Shown here piece after piece: positions 43,196 through 51,115 of a stretch of DNA of 64,000 bases. The position numbers and the translations under genes were made by a program. Numbering within the stretch: position 1 is the stretch's first letter; the number at the start of each line of letters is the position of its first letter. This DNA comes from CAWDCV01 sp963728125 (GTDB lineage: Bacteria; Actinomycetota; Actinomycetes; CAWDCV01). Location: contig CAVSIZ010000014.1 in NCBI GenBank assembly GCA_963728125.1, positions 21,700 through 85,699 on the forward strand, read 5' to 3'. The notes below the pieces were generated by a model that saw only the letters and a program-made list of their open reading frames with translations, searched no databases and had not been told where the DNA came from.

Positions 43196-43750
43196 GGCCG
43201 CCTACCTCTCCCATCTCAACGGTCGCGTGTAAGCGCGCCGGCGCCATCGTGGAGCGTCCCGGCCGCATCTGCGGGCGCGACGGCACACGGTGGTGCGTCG
43301 TCGGTCCCCGACAGCGTCCCCCGCTAGGACCTTCCAGGGCAGCGTAGCGGGCAACGAGCGGTGGTTCCTCCCAGTCGATCGGGTTGATCCGAGCGAGCGA
43401 ATCGGTCAGGCCCTAATGGTCACGCTGAGCGGAGATGCGTTCGGCGGACCGTCACCGGAGTCGGGTTCCGGCAAGTTCCCTTGACGAGGGCGGCGCTCTT
43501 CTCACCAGCTGGTTCCCTAGGTACAGAACACGCCCCGAGACGACCGTGCGCGCGAAACCAGCTGGTGCAGGGCCGGTGCCACGCTCGGCGGTGTCGTCGC
43601 TATGGGCAGCCTGGCGTGCGGGGTTGGCGCCGAACCAGGGTGGACGCCGGGCGGAACGCGAGGCACCGTGGAGCCCACGGACGACTCGGCTCCTGCCGGG
43701 CCGTCCGACCACGTGCCCGACACCTCGGCCCGGCAGGTAGGAGCGACCGA
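43196..43750. other. Gene-free stretch between divergent VWA genes
   Basis: The 555 bases hold no reading frame I can support. They must contain the promoters of both divergent operons. The only structure I notice is the inverted repeat at 43503-43567; the last about 85 bases can be read as a 28-codon GTG frame ending at the moxR start (ATGA overlap), which I do not call. Confidence 0.5.
43503..43567. repeat. Inverted repeat CACCAGCTGGTT / AACCAGCTGGTG
   Basis: The twelve-base arms are perfect, spaced by 41 bases, and each contains the palindrome CCAGCTGG, so each arm can also fold on itself. It lies about 185 bases before the MoxR start. Confidence 0.6.
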
Positions 43751-44758
43751 ATGAGTGTTCACCCCGCCGACTCGCCGGCCGCAGATCTGCTGGAGCAGGC
43801 CCTCGTCGAGGTGAAGCGCGTCATCGTGGGCCAGGATCACATGGTCGAGCGGATGCTCGTCTGCCTGCTTGCGCGTGGCCACTGCCTGCTCGAGGGCGTA
43901 CCCGGCGTTGCCAAGACGCTCGCCGTGGAGACGTTGGCGCGCGTCGTCGGCGGCTCCTTTGTCCGGCTTCAGTTCACTCCCGACCTTGTCCCGGCCGACA
44001 TCATCGGCACCCGGATCTACCGCCAGTCGACGGAGCAGTTCGACGTCGAGCTGGGCCCGGTCTTCGCGAACTTCGTCCTGGTCGACGAGATCAACCGGGC
44101 ACCGGCGAAGGTGCAGTCCGCGCTGCTCGAGGTCATGGCCGAGCGGCACGTGAGCATCGGCGGTGAGACGCATGCGGTGCCCACGCCGTTCCTCGTCATG
44201 GCGACGCAGAACCCGATCGAATCCGAGGGCGTCTACCCGCTGCCGGAGGCGCAGCGCGACCGCTTCCTCATGAAGGTCGACGTCGGTTACCCGACCGCGA
44301 GCGAGGAGCTGGAGATCGTCCACCGGATGTCGGTGCATCCGCCGGTCGCGCACCCGGTACTCGACCCGCAGCGGCTTGTGACCCTGCAGTCCGTGACCGA
44401 CGACGTCTTCGTCCACCACGCGATCGCGGAGTACGCGGTGCGACTGGTCTTCGCTACCCGGGAGCCGGCGCAGTACGGCAGGGACGACCTCGGCAGCGTC
44501 ATCGCCTTCGGTGGCAGCCCGCGCGCTACCTTGGGCCTCGTTGCCTCCGCCCGCGCTCTGGCGGTGCTGCGCGGTCGCGACTACGTGCTGCCGGCCGACG
44601 TGCGCGACGTTGCCACCGACGTGCTGCAGCACCGGCTCGTGCTGTCGTTCGAGGCACTCGCCGACGGCGTGGACGTGCGTGACGTCGTCCGCGACGTCAT
44701 CGCGGCTGTCGCCCAGCCGACGCTGGCGCCGCGGGAGACCGAAGAGAGAACCGCGTGA
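43751..44758 (+). CDS. MoxR-type AAA+ ATPase
   Basis: The 335-residue protein has Walker A LLEGVPGVAKTLAVETLA, Walker B NFVLVDEINRAPAKVQSALL, sensor 1 PFLVMATQNPIESEGVYPLP and arginine finger EAQRDRFLMKV. MoxR proteins act as chaperones that activate or assemble partners containing VWA domains. It starts a tight operon with a DUF58 protein, a VWA membrane protein and a trypsin-like protease, with overlapping stop/start codons for the first steps. taggag precedes the ATG. Confidence 0.94.
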   Translation: MSVHPADSPAADLLEQALVEVKRVIVGQDHMVERMLVCLLARGHCLLEGVPGVAKTLAVETLARVVGGSFVRLQFTPDLVPADIIGTRIYRQSTEQFDVELGPVFANFVLVDEINRAPAKVQSALLEVMAERHVSIGGETHAVPTPFLVMATQNPIESEGVYPLPEAQRDRFLMKVDVGYPTASEELEIVHRMSVHPPVAHPVLDPQRLVTLQSVTDDVFVHHAIAEYAVRLVFATREPAQYGRDDLGSVIAFGGSPRATLGLVASARALAVLRGRDYVLPADVRDVATDVLQHRLVLSFEALADGVDVRDVVRDVIAAVAQPTLAPRETEERTA

Positions 44759-45768
44759 CCGCTCGCCGCCCGGAGCCGTACCAGCCGCCCCGCCTGGGGC
44801 AGCTGGCGCCCGAGCAGGCACTGCGACGCTTGGACCTGACGATCAACCGTCGCCTGGACGGCCTCCTGCAGGGCGACTACCAGGGCCTCATCCCCGGCCC
44901 AGGATCCGACCCCGCAGAGGCGCGTCTCTACACCATCGGCGACGACGTCCGGCGGATCGACTGGAACGTCACTGCGCGTACGACGCAGACACACGTGCGC
45001 GACCTCATCGCTGACCGGGAGCTCGAGACGTGGCTGCTCGTGGACCTCTCGCCGAGCATGGAGTTCGGCACGGCGCTGTACGAGAAGCGTGACCTCGCCA
45101 TCGCCGCCGCGGCCTCGGTCGGGTTCCTCGCCGCGCGCGGCGGCAACCGCATCGGCTGTCGTGCGCTGCTGCCCGACGGCACTCGACTCGTGCCTGCGCG
45201 ACCCGGCCGACAGCACCTGCTGGCGCTGCTGCGAATGCTGCTGGGAACGCGTCGTACCACTACACAGTCTGCGGGGCGTCCTGCCGATAGCAGCGGATCC
45301 GGGACGCCAACCGAGCTTGCTGACGCGTTGGCCGGATTGGTCACGACGCAGCGCCGGCGCGGCTTGTCGGTGGTGATCTCCGACTTCCTTGGCGTCGAGG
45401 TCGGCACTCCGACGTGGGAGGCGCCGCTGCGCAGACTCGCTGCGCGGCATCAGGTGCTGGCGGTCGAGATCGTCGATCCGCGTGAGCTCACGCTGCCTGA
45501 CGTCGGCATGCTCACGCTGGTCGATCCGGAGACGGGGCGCCGCCGCGACGTGCGGACGTCGCGGTCCGTCCGTGAGCGGTACGCCGCCGGCGCGCTGGCG
45601 CAGCGTCGAGCCACGCGGGACGCGTTGCGCCGCGCCGGTGCTGGCCACCTGCGCCTGTCGACAGATGCGGACTGGGTTCGCGACGTCGCCCGCTACGTGC
45701 TGCAGCATCGACGGCTCGCCTATCAGCAACCCGGTCTGGGCCGGCGCCTTACGGAGGCGCCGCGATGA
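44755..45768 (+). CDS. DUF58 domain protein
   Basis: The 337-residue cytoplasmic protein has DDVRRIDWNVTARTTQTHVR, the DUF58 signature, then a degenerate VWA fold (LVDLSPSMEFGTALYEKRDL and RRRGLSVVISDFLG). These proteins accompany MoxR ATPases and are thought to be their clients or adaptors. The start overlaps the MoxR stop by four bases, and its own stop overlaps the next gene as ATGA. Confidence 0.92.
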   Translation: MTARRPEPYQPPRLGQLAPEQALRRLDLTINRRLDGLLQGDYQGLIPGPGSDPAEARLYTIGDDVRRIDWNVTARTTQTHVRDLIADRELETWLLVDLSPSMEFGTALYEKRDLAIAAAASVGFLAARGGNRIGCRALLPDGTRLVPARPGRQHLLALLRMLLGTRRTTTQSAGRPADSSGSGTPTELADALAGLVTTQRRRGLSVVISDFLGVEVGTPTWEAPLRRLAARHQVLAVEIVDPRELTLPDVGMLTLVDPETGRRRDVRTSRSVRERYAAGALAQRRATRDALRRAGAGHLRLSTDADWVRDVARYVLQHRRLAYQQPGLGRRLTEAPR

Positions 45769-46712
45769 CGTTCCTCGCACAACCACGCCTGTGGCTCCTG
45801 GTCGGGGTTGCGCTCCTTCTCATCATCTATGTCGTCGCGCAGCGCCGGCGCCGCCGCTACGCCGTCCGGTTCACCAACCTCGCACTGCTCGACGCAGTGG
45901 CACCGGAGAGACCGGGCTGGCGGCGGCATGCGCCGGCCGTGCTGTTCGCGATGATGCTGGTACTGCTGATCGTCGGGTTTGCGCGACCCGCGACCGATGT
46001 CGAGGTGCCGCGCGAGCGGGCAACGGTCATCATCGCGCTCGACACGTCGCTGTCCATGGAAGCAACCGACGTCACGCCGAACCGCCTGAACGCGGCGAAG
46101 CAGGCAGCCACTGCGTTCGTCGGCCGGTTGCCCGCAACGTTCAACGTGGGGCTGGTGTCGTTCTCCGGCCAGGCGAACATCGTGGTTCCTCCGACCACCG
46201 ATCGCGCCGCAGTGGCTGACGCGATCGATCGGTTGCAGCTCGGGCCGGCCACGGCGATCGGGGAGGGTATCTACGCCTCTCTCGATGCGGTGCGCAATCT
46301 CGACGTGCAGGCCATCGACGACCCGCCACCAGCGCGCATCGTGCTGCTGTCCGATGGGGCGAACACAGCTGGACGCCCGTTGGACGAAGCGTCCGCCGCA
46401 GCAGTGGTGTCGCAGATCCCGGTTGCCACGATCGCGTACGGCACGCCGTTGGGGGTGATCCGGTCAGAGAACCGGTTGATCCCCGTCCCGGTCGACGCGG
46501 AGGCGCTGCGACAGGTCGCCGATGTCACCGGAGGCACGTTCGCCGAGGCCGCAACCGGCGAGGAGCTCGAGCAGGTCTACGCCGACCTGGGCAGCTCCAT
46601 CGGTTACCGCACCGAGCAGAGGGAGATCACCGCATGGTTCATCGGATTCGGTCTCCTGCTTGCGACGGCCGCCGCGGCCGCATCGCTGATCTGGTTCTCC
46701 CGACTTCCCTGA
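45765..46712 (+). CDS. BatA-like VWA membrane protein
   Basis: The 315-residue protein has two N-terminal membrane helices (LWLLVGVALLLIIYVVAQ and AVLFAMMLVLLIVGFA), an exposed VWA domain with MIDAS DTSLS (VIIALDTSLSMEATDV) and VLLSDGANTAG, and a third helix at the C-terminus. This aerotolerance/Bat-type protein is the usual third component of MoxR-DUF58-VWA operons. Its function is probably envelope stress or protein maturation. Confidence 0.92.
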   Translation: MTFLAQPRLWLLVGVALLLIIYVVAQRRRRRYAVRFTNLALLDAVAPERPGWRRHAPAVLFAMMLVLLIVGFARPATDVEVPRERATVIIALDTSLSMEATDVTPNRLNAAKQAATAFVGRLPATFNVGLVSFSGQANIVVPPTTDRAAVADAIDRLQLGPATAIGEGIYASLDAVRNLDVQAIDDPPPARIVLLSDGANTAGRPLDEASAAAVVSQIPVATIAYGTPLGVIRSENRLIPVPVDAEALRQVADVTGGTFAEAATGEELEQVYADLGSSIGYRTEQREITAWFIGFGLLLATAAAAASLIWFSRLP

Positions 46713-46743
46713 CGCCGGCCCCTGCTGCGAAGGCGAGACACTG

Positions 46744-47709
46744 ATGACCGACCCAGACGTTCCGCCGCAGGGTCTGCCGCCGCAACACTCGCCGTCCCAG
46801 CGCGGTGACTGGTGGGGCATTGGTCGCCCGCGCGGCCCGCACTTTCGCTATTCCACCGGCCTGCCCGCGTCGCTCGCGGCGCAGCGAGACGGCACGGCGG
46901 GTCGGCGCGGCGAGGGAGAGACTGCTGCGCCGCGGCTTCGCAACGTCCTGCTGGCCTCGGCTCTCGTGGCTGCCCTCGTCGGCGGGATCAGCGCCCTGCT
47001 CGTCGTCCGCGTCACCGACGAACCGGTCGCCCCTGATGCCGCCGCGGCGCCCCAGGTTTCCGGACCATCGTTGCCGCCGACACCGGAGGAGTCGCTCAGC
47101 GATGTCGCCGAACGCACGCTGCCGAGCGTCGTCTCCGTGCAGGCGCCCGACGGCCAAGGCGGAAGTGGCTTCGTCTTCGACCGCGAGGGCCGCATCCTCA
47201 CCAACGCGCACGTGGTCGAGTCGGTCGGTGAGGGCGGCACGGTCACGGTCGTTCTGGGTGACGGACAGCGCCGGGAGGCGCGCGTCGTCGGAACGGACCA
47301 GGACGACGACCTCGCTGTCCTGCAGGTCGCGGATCCGCAGGGATTGGCTCCGGCGCAGCTGGGGACGTCATCGGGGTTGAGGGTCGGCGACCAGGTGCTG
47401 GCGATCGGCTCGCCGCTCGGGTTGGCCGGCACCGTGACGGCGGGGATCATCAGCGCGACGGATCGACAGGCACGCATCGGCGAGGGGCGGACCCGGCCGA
47501 TGATCCAGACCGACGCGTCGATCAATCCAGGCAACTCCGGCGGCCCGCTGGTGAATGACGCGGGGCAGGTCGTCGGCGTCAACACCGAGATCGCCACGCT
47601 GGTGCGAGGCGGCGGCAGCATCGGTATTGGCTTCGCCATCCCGATCGACCGGGCCGCGCAGATCGCCGGCCAGATCGTCGCCGACGCCCCCGCCACGTCT
47701 TCGGACTAG
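46744..47709 (+). CDS. Membrane-anchored trypsin-like serine protease (HtrA/S1C family)
   Basis: The protein has 321 residues. A cytoplasmic N-terminus of about 70 residues and one membrane helix (VLLASALVAALVGGISALLVV) are followed by an exposed protease domain with catalytic His in LTNAHVVES, Asp in DDDLAVLQV and Ser in NPGNSGGPLVN. It stops soon after the last strand (FAIPIDRAAQIAGQIV), so the usual C-terminal PDZ domain is missing. It is the last gene of the MoxR operon, 31 bases after the VWA gene; it may be a quality-control protease or a processing enzyme for the system. Confidence 0.92.
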   Translation: MTDPDVPPQGLPPQHSPSQRGDWWGIGRPRGPHFRYSTGLPASLAAQRDGTAGRRGEGETAAPRLRNVLLASALVAALVGGISALLVVRVTDEPVAPDAAAAPQVSGPSLPPTPEESLSDVAERTLPSVVSVQAPDGQGGSGFVFDREGRILTNAHVVESVGEGGTVTVVLGDGQRREARVVGTDQDDDLAVLQVADPQGLAPAQLGTSSGLRVGDQVLAIGSPLGLAGTVTAGIISATDRQARIGEGRTRPMIQTDASINPGNSGGPLVNDAGQVVGVNTEIATLVRGGGSIGIGFAIPIDRAAQIAGQIVADAPATSSD

Positions 47710-47735
47710 CGGGACCTATCCGCCGCCCCCTTGCG

Positions 47736-47798
47736 CAACGATCATGAGCTTTTCGGGACGCCACGCCGCGCGCGACGCACATCAGCTCATGATCGTTG
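47736..47798. terminator. Long inverted repeat between convergent genes (probable bidirectional terminator or REP-type element)
   Basis: The arms CAACGATCATGAGCT and AGCTCATGATCGTTG are perfect over 15 bases with a 33-base loop. It sits between the stops of the protease and the PspC protein. There is no T-run, so either it acts differently or it is a dispersed palindrome. Confidence 0.5.
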
Positions 47799-47822
47799 TG
47801 GACAGGGGTAGCGGAACCCGGA

Positions 47823-48161
47823 CTAGGAGCGGGCGTTGGAGAGCAGGCGCGCGCCGACCGACTCGGTTGCGCCATCCTCGGGGATGAGCAGCCAACCAGC
47901 GATGTAGATCGCGATACCCGCGCCGCCGCCGAACACGGCGAGCAGGACGACGAGCAGCCGGACGATGTTGGCGTCCATGCCGATGTAGTCGCCGATGCCG
48001 CTGCAGACGCCGGCGAGCATCCGGTCGTCACGCCGGCGGACCAGCCGGCGGGTGCGCGGCTGTGGGTCGTGGACCGCGCCGAGCGCGGGGCTCGGTTCGG
48101 TGGGGTCGGTGGCCGTGGCCGTGGTGGTCGTGGGGTCGGTGGGCGATGTGGTCTCGTTCAT
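47823..48161 (-). CDS. PspC-domain membrane protein
   Basis: The 112-residue protein has a Thr/Pro-rich start of about 35 residues, then one PspC domain: RRRDDRMLAGVCSGIGDYIG, MDANIVRLLVVLLAVFGGGA, GIAIYIAGWLLIPED, with two membrane helices. In actinobacteria such proteins belong to envelope-stress systems. The same frame is open far upstream through the radical SAM gene; the start taken here is the ATG that begins the protein's own sequence. Confidence 0.9.
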   Translation of the reverse strand: MNETTSPTDPTTTTATATDPTEPSPALGAVHDPQPRTRRLVRRRDDRMLAGVCSGIGDYIGMDANIVRLLVVLLAVFGGGAGIAIYIAGWLLIPEDGATESVGARLLSNARS

Positions 48162-48241
48162 GCCCCCAGCGTCGTCCTCGAGCGCGCGCGCCGGTATCGG
48201 GAACCGCCCTGGTCGGACCCTGAGCGCACCCTGGGCAGGGG

Positions 48242-49307
48242 TCAGGCGTCGAGGAGCGACAGCTGTGCGGCGGCTGCGGGCACAGTGCCTTGAACAGGAT
48301 CGGTTACAGGCGAGTCTCGGGGCCGGTCCGCGCCGCCACGAGATCGCGCCGCGGCCCACGCGATAGCGGTCCGCCAGCTCGCGCACCTTGTGGGTGATCG
48401 CCTGCTGGTACGCCTTGGGCGCGTACGCGCGCCCGGCGTACAGGTCGTCGTAACGAGGCACCAGGTCCGGTCGCTCACGCCGCAGCCAGGCGTACCACCA
48501 GTCGCGGGCGCCAGGACGCAGGTGCAAGACGAGAGGAGTGACGTGCGTCGCCCCGGTCGTGGAAACCGCCGCGACGGTCGCCTCGAGCTGTTCGTCGGAG
48601 TCGGTGAGGTACGGGAGGATCGGGGCCATCAGCACTCCCGCTCGGATGCCGGACGCAGTGAGCGTGCGCGCGACGTCAAGCCGGCGCAGCGGTGGCGGCG
48701 TGCCCGGCTCCACGAGGCGCCAGAGGTCTTCGTCGAGACAGCCGACGGACACCGCCGCGGATACGTCCGCAACGTCGGCCGCCCGCTCCAGCAACGGCAG
48801 ATCGCGCAGGATCAGCGCACCCTTGGTGAGGATCGAGAACGGGTTGGCCACGTCACTCAGGGCGCGCAGGATGTCCGGCATCAGTCGATAGCGACCTTCG
48901 GCTCGCTGGTAGCAGTCGACGTTCGTCCCCATCGCAATGTGCTCGCCTGTCCAGGACGGCCGGGCCAGCTCGCGCTGCAGCACCTCGCCGACGTTGGTCT
49001 TGACCACGATCTGCGAGTCGAAGTCATGACCAGAGTCGAGGTCGAGGTACTCGTGCGTCTTCCGTGCGAAGCAATAGATGCAGGCGTGGCTGCAGCCCCG
49101 ATACGGGTTGATCGTCCATCGGAACGGCATGCGCGACGCCTCGGGAACGCGGTTCAGCGCCGATCGGGCAGTGACCTCGTGGAAGGTGATCCCGCGGAAC
49201 TCGGGGGTGTCGAATCGTCGCGTCACCGACCCGCGTGGCAGGAGCGGCGCCGGCCCGCTCGTCGCGGTGTCGTCGTCGTCGGTGAGCCGAAGCGAGTCCC
49301 ACCGCAT
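48242..49307 (-). pseudogene. Rv2578c-family radical SAM protein with probable frameshift near its 3' end
   Basis: A [4Fe-4S]/SAM enzyme related to spore photoproduct lyase. It shows RGITFHEVTARSALNRVPEA, the cluster motif RGCSHACIYCFARKTHEY (C-x3-C-x2-C), GTNVDCYQRAEGRYRLMPDI and FSILTKGALILRDLPLL. The main frame loses homology after ADRYRVGRGA and runs on into the PspC gene. The +1 frame supplies the typical ending PVQGTVPAAAAQLSLLDA and a stop at 48242. A one-base indel near 48350 therefore explains the data; it may be real or an assembly error. An SOS-type box lies nine bases before the ATG. Confidence 0.8.
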
Positions 49308-49315
49308 GCGTTCAT

Positions 49316-49331
49316 TAGAACACACGTTCGA
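49316..49331. promoter_or_regulatory. SOS (LexA) box-like operator
   Basis: TAGAAC-ACAC-GTTCGA matches the actinobacterial SOS consensus TCGAAC-N4-GTTCGA at 11 of 12 positions. It lies in the divergent interval, nine bases from the radical SAM start and 110 bases from the acidic repeat protein start, so LexA could control either or both. Confidence 0.6.
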
Positions 49332-49440
49332 GTCGGGACAGGCCGTCGTGGGCACGAGAAAGCGTGGGTTGACCTGGTCATGCCCGGGAAGGAGATCGGC
49401 GCTACTGTCCCGCACAACGTCACCGACGACTGGAGGACTT

Positions 49441-49836
49441 ATGGCACTGGACGACGACGACATGACGACCACCCCGAGCGAGGGCGAGGGCCCCGCAGAC
49501 GGTGGTGCGAACCCGTACGGGCACGATGGTGGTGCCGACGGTGGAGCAGACTCCGGCGCAGGTGACGGCGGTGCCGACGGCGGTGCCGACAGCGGTGCGG
49601 CCCGTCCGGACGACCTCGGCGGCAGCTTCGACGCCGGCTCACCGAGCAGCGTGGGAACCGATGACGGCGGTGCCGACAGCGGCGCGAGCACCGGGGGCGA
49701 GGGCCTCGCAGACGGAGGCTCCAACCCGGGCGGCCACGATGGTGGCGCGGACGGCAGTGCAGCTGACGACGAGGGCCCTGCCGACGGTGGTTCCAACCCC
49801 GCTGGGCACGACGGTGGCGCGGACGGTTCCGCCTGA
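49441..49836 (+). CDS. Acidic Gly/Ala/Asp repeat protein (possible modified-peptide precursor)
   Basis: The 131-residue protein has an acidic leader ALDDDDMTTTPSEGE, then repeats. Three units close to GPADGGSNPAGHDGGADGSA occur at residues 17-36, 88-107 and 112-131, with DGGADSGA-type runs between. Almost all residues are Gly, Ala, Asp and Ser, with regularly placed Asn-Pro and His-Asp. There is no signal peptide, cysteine or membrane segment. Similar sequences are sometimes database-named BatC, without functional basis. It ends 11 bases before a JmjC-type oxygenase gene, suggesting that it may be that enzyme's substrate. Confidence 0.7.
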   Translation: MALDDDDMTTTPSEGEGPADGGANPYGHDGGADGGADSGAGDGGADGGADSGAARPDDLGGSFDAGSPSSVGTDDGGADSGASTGGEGLADGGSNPGGHDGGADGSAADDEGPADGGSNPAGHDGGADGSA

Positions 49837-49847
49837 GCCGCAGTGAC

Positions 49848-51101
49848 ATGAGTACGTCGAACGTGCGCCGGGCGGCTTCGAGCCGCCCGGCGTTGCGTCG
49901 GTGCACCGCGATCGAGCCCGACGCCTTTGCCGAGGAGTACTGGGGACGTGGTCCGTTGCTGACCACGTACGACGAACTTGGCGAGGATTTCAGCGACCTG
50001 CTGACGCTCGACACAGTTGACGAGTTGCTGTCCCGCCGCGGCCTGCGCACGCCATTCTTGCGCGTAGCCAAGGACGGCAAGGTCGTCGACGCCAGCCGGT
50101 TCACCCGTTCTGGGGGCGCCGGCGCCGAGATCGCCGACCAGCTGGCCGACGACAAGCTGCTCGGACTATTTGTCGACGGCTCCACGCTTGTGCTGCAGGG
50201 ACTGCACCGCGTGTGGCCACCGCTGATGGCGTTCGCCACGCAGCTCGCCGACGACCTGGGTCACCCGGTTCAGATCAACGCCTACATCACCCCGCCCCAG
50301 TCACAGGGGTTCTCCGCGCACTACGACGTCCACGACGTGTTCGTGTTGCAGATCGCCGGCGAGAAGCAGTGGTTCATCCACGAGCCGGTGTTCGAATCAC
50401 CGTTGCGCAGCCAGCCGTGGAACGACCGAAGCACAGCCGTTGCCGAAGCGGCCACCCGGGCACCGGTCATCGACACGGTGCTGCGTCCCGGCGATGCGCT
50501 GTACTTGCCGCGCGGTTACCTCCACTCCGCCAAGGCACTCGGCGGGGTCTCGGTGCACCTGACCGTCGGAATTCACCCGGTCACCCGCTACGCGCTGGTC
50601 GAGGCGCTCCTCGCGCTCGCCGCGGACGACCTGTCGCTGCGTACCTCGCTTCCGCTGGGAGTCGACCTATCCGACCCCAAGGCAGTAGAGCCGGATCTCG
50701 AGGCCACGGTGTTGGCGTTGCAGCGGTGGCTGGAGGATGCGCGTACGGAGGACGTCGCCGCACGCGTTCGGCGCCGCACCTGGGGAGCCACCCGGCCGGC
50801 GCCGGTCTCGCCGCTCGCACAGGCCGCCGCGCTGCGGGCACTCGACGCCGACACCTCGCTCCACCTTCGACCCCACGTGCGCGTTGCCATCGATGCTGTG
50901 GGCGACGACTTGCGACTGAGCTTTGCTGACCGCAACCTCACGCTGCCGTCGTCTACCCGACCCGCCCTCGACGCCGTGCTGTCCGGAGCTGTGCTCGCCG
51001 CTGGCTCGTTGCCCGGCCTTGATGAGGCTGACTCGCTCGTGCTCGCGCGACGGCTGCTGCGTGAAGCGCTCGTCGTGCCCGCTGGCGCCGCCCGCTACTG
51101 A
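49848..51101 (+). CDS. JmjC-type cupin oxygenase (Cupin_4 family)
   Basis: The 417-residue protein is a predicted Fe(II)/2-oxoglutarate-dependent hydroxylase. It has the N-terminal DAFAEEYWGRGPLLT typical of ribosomal-oxygenase-like enzymes, a jelly-roll with iron ligands His158 and Asp160 (SAHYDVHDVFVLQI) and His226 (LPRGYLHSAKAL), and a C-terminal winged-helix-like region. Relatives (RoxA/YcfD, MINA) hydroxylate Arg or His of ribosomal proteins. The start has no clear ribosome site and lies just after the acidic repeat protein, implying coupled translation. Confidence 0.9.
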   Translation: MSTSNVRRAASSRPALRRCTAIEPDAFAEEYWGRGPLLTTYDELGEDFSDLLTLDTVDELLSRRGLRTPFLRVAKDGKVVDASRFTRSGGAGAEIADQLADDKLLGLFVDGSTLVLQGLHRVWPPLMAFATQLADDLGHPVQINAYITPPQSQGFSAHYDVHDVFVLQIAGEKQWFIHEPVFESPLRSQPWNDRSTAVAEAATRAPVIDTVLRPGDALYLPRGYLHSAKALGGVSVHLTVGIHPVTRYALVEALLALAADDLSLRTSLPLGVDLSDPKAVEPDLEATVLALQRWLEDARTEDVAARVRRRTWGATRPAPVSPLAQAAALRALDADTSLHLRPHVRVAIDAVGDDLRLSFADRNLTLPSSTRPALDAVLSGAVLAAGSLPGLDEADSLVLARRLLREALVVPAGAARY

Positions 51102-51115
51102 CGGATTCGCGAATC

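Noticed and set aside
47823..49796. A 657-codon open frame joining PspC, the radical SAM protein and a Pro/Ser-rich N-terminus
   Set aside because: The N-terminal third is the antisense of the acidic repeat gene, and the junction to PspC is explained by a frameshift in the radical SAM gene.
49441..49836. Reading the Gly/Asp repeat as a CRISPR-like or tandem DNA repeat
   Set aside because: The units are related at protein level, in frame and spaced irregularly; there are no spacers of uniform size, and the frame has a clean start and stop.
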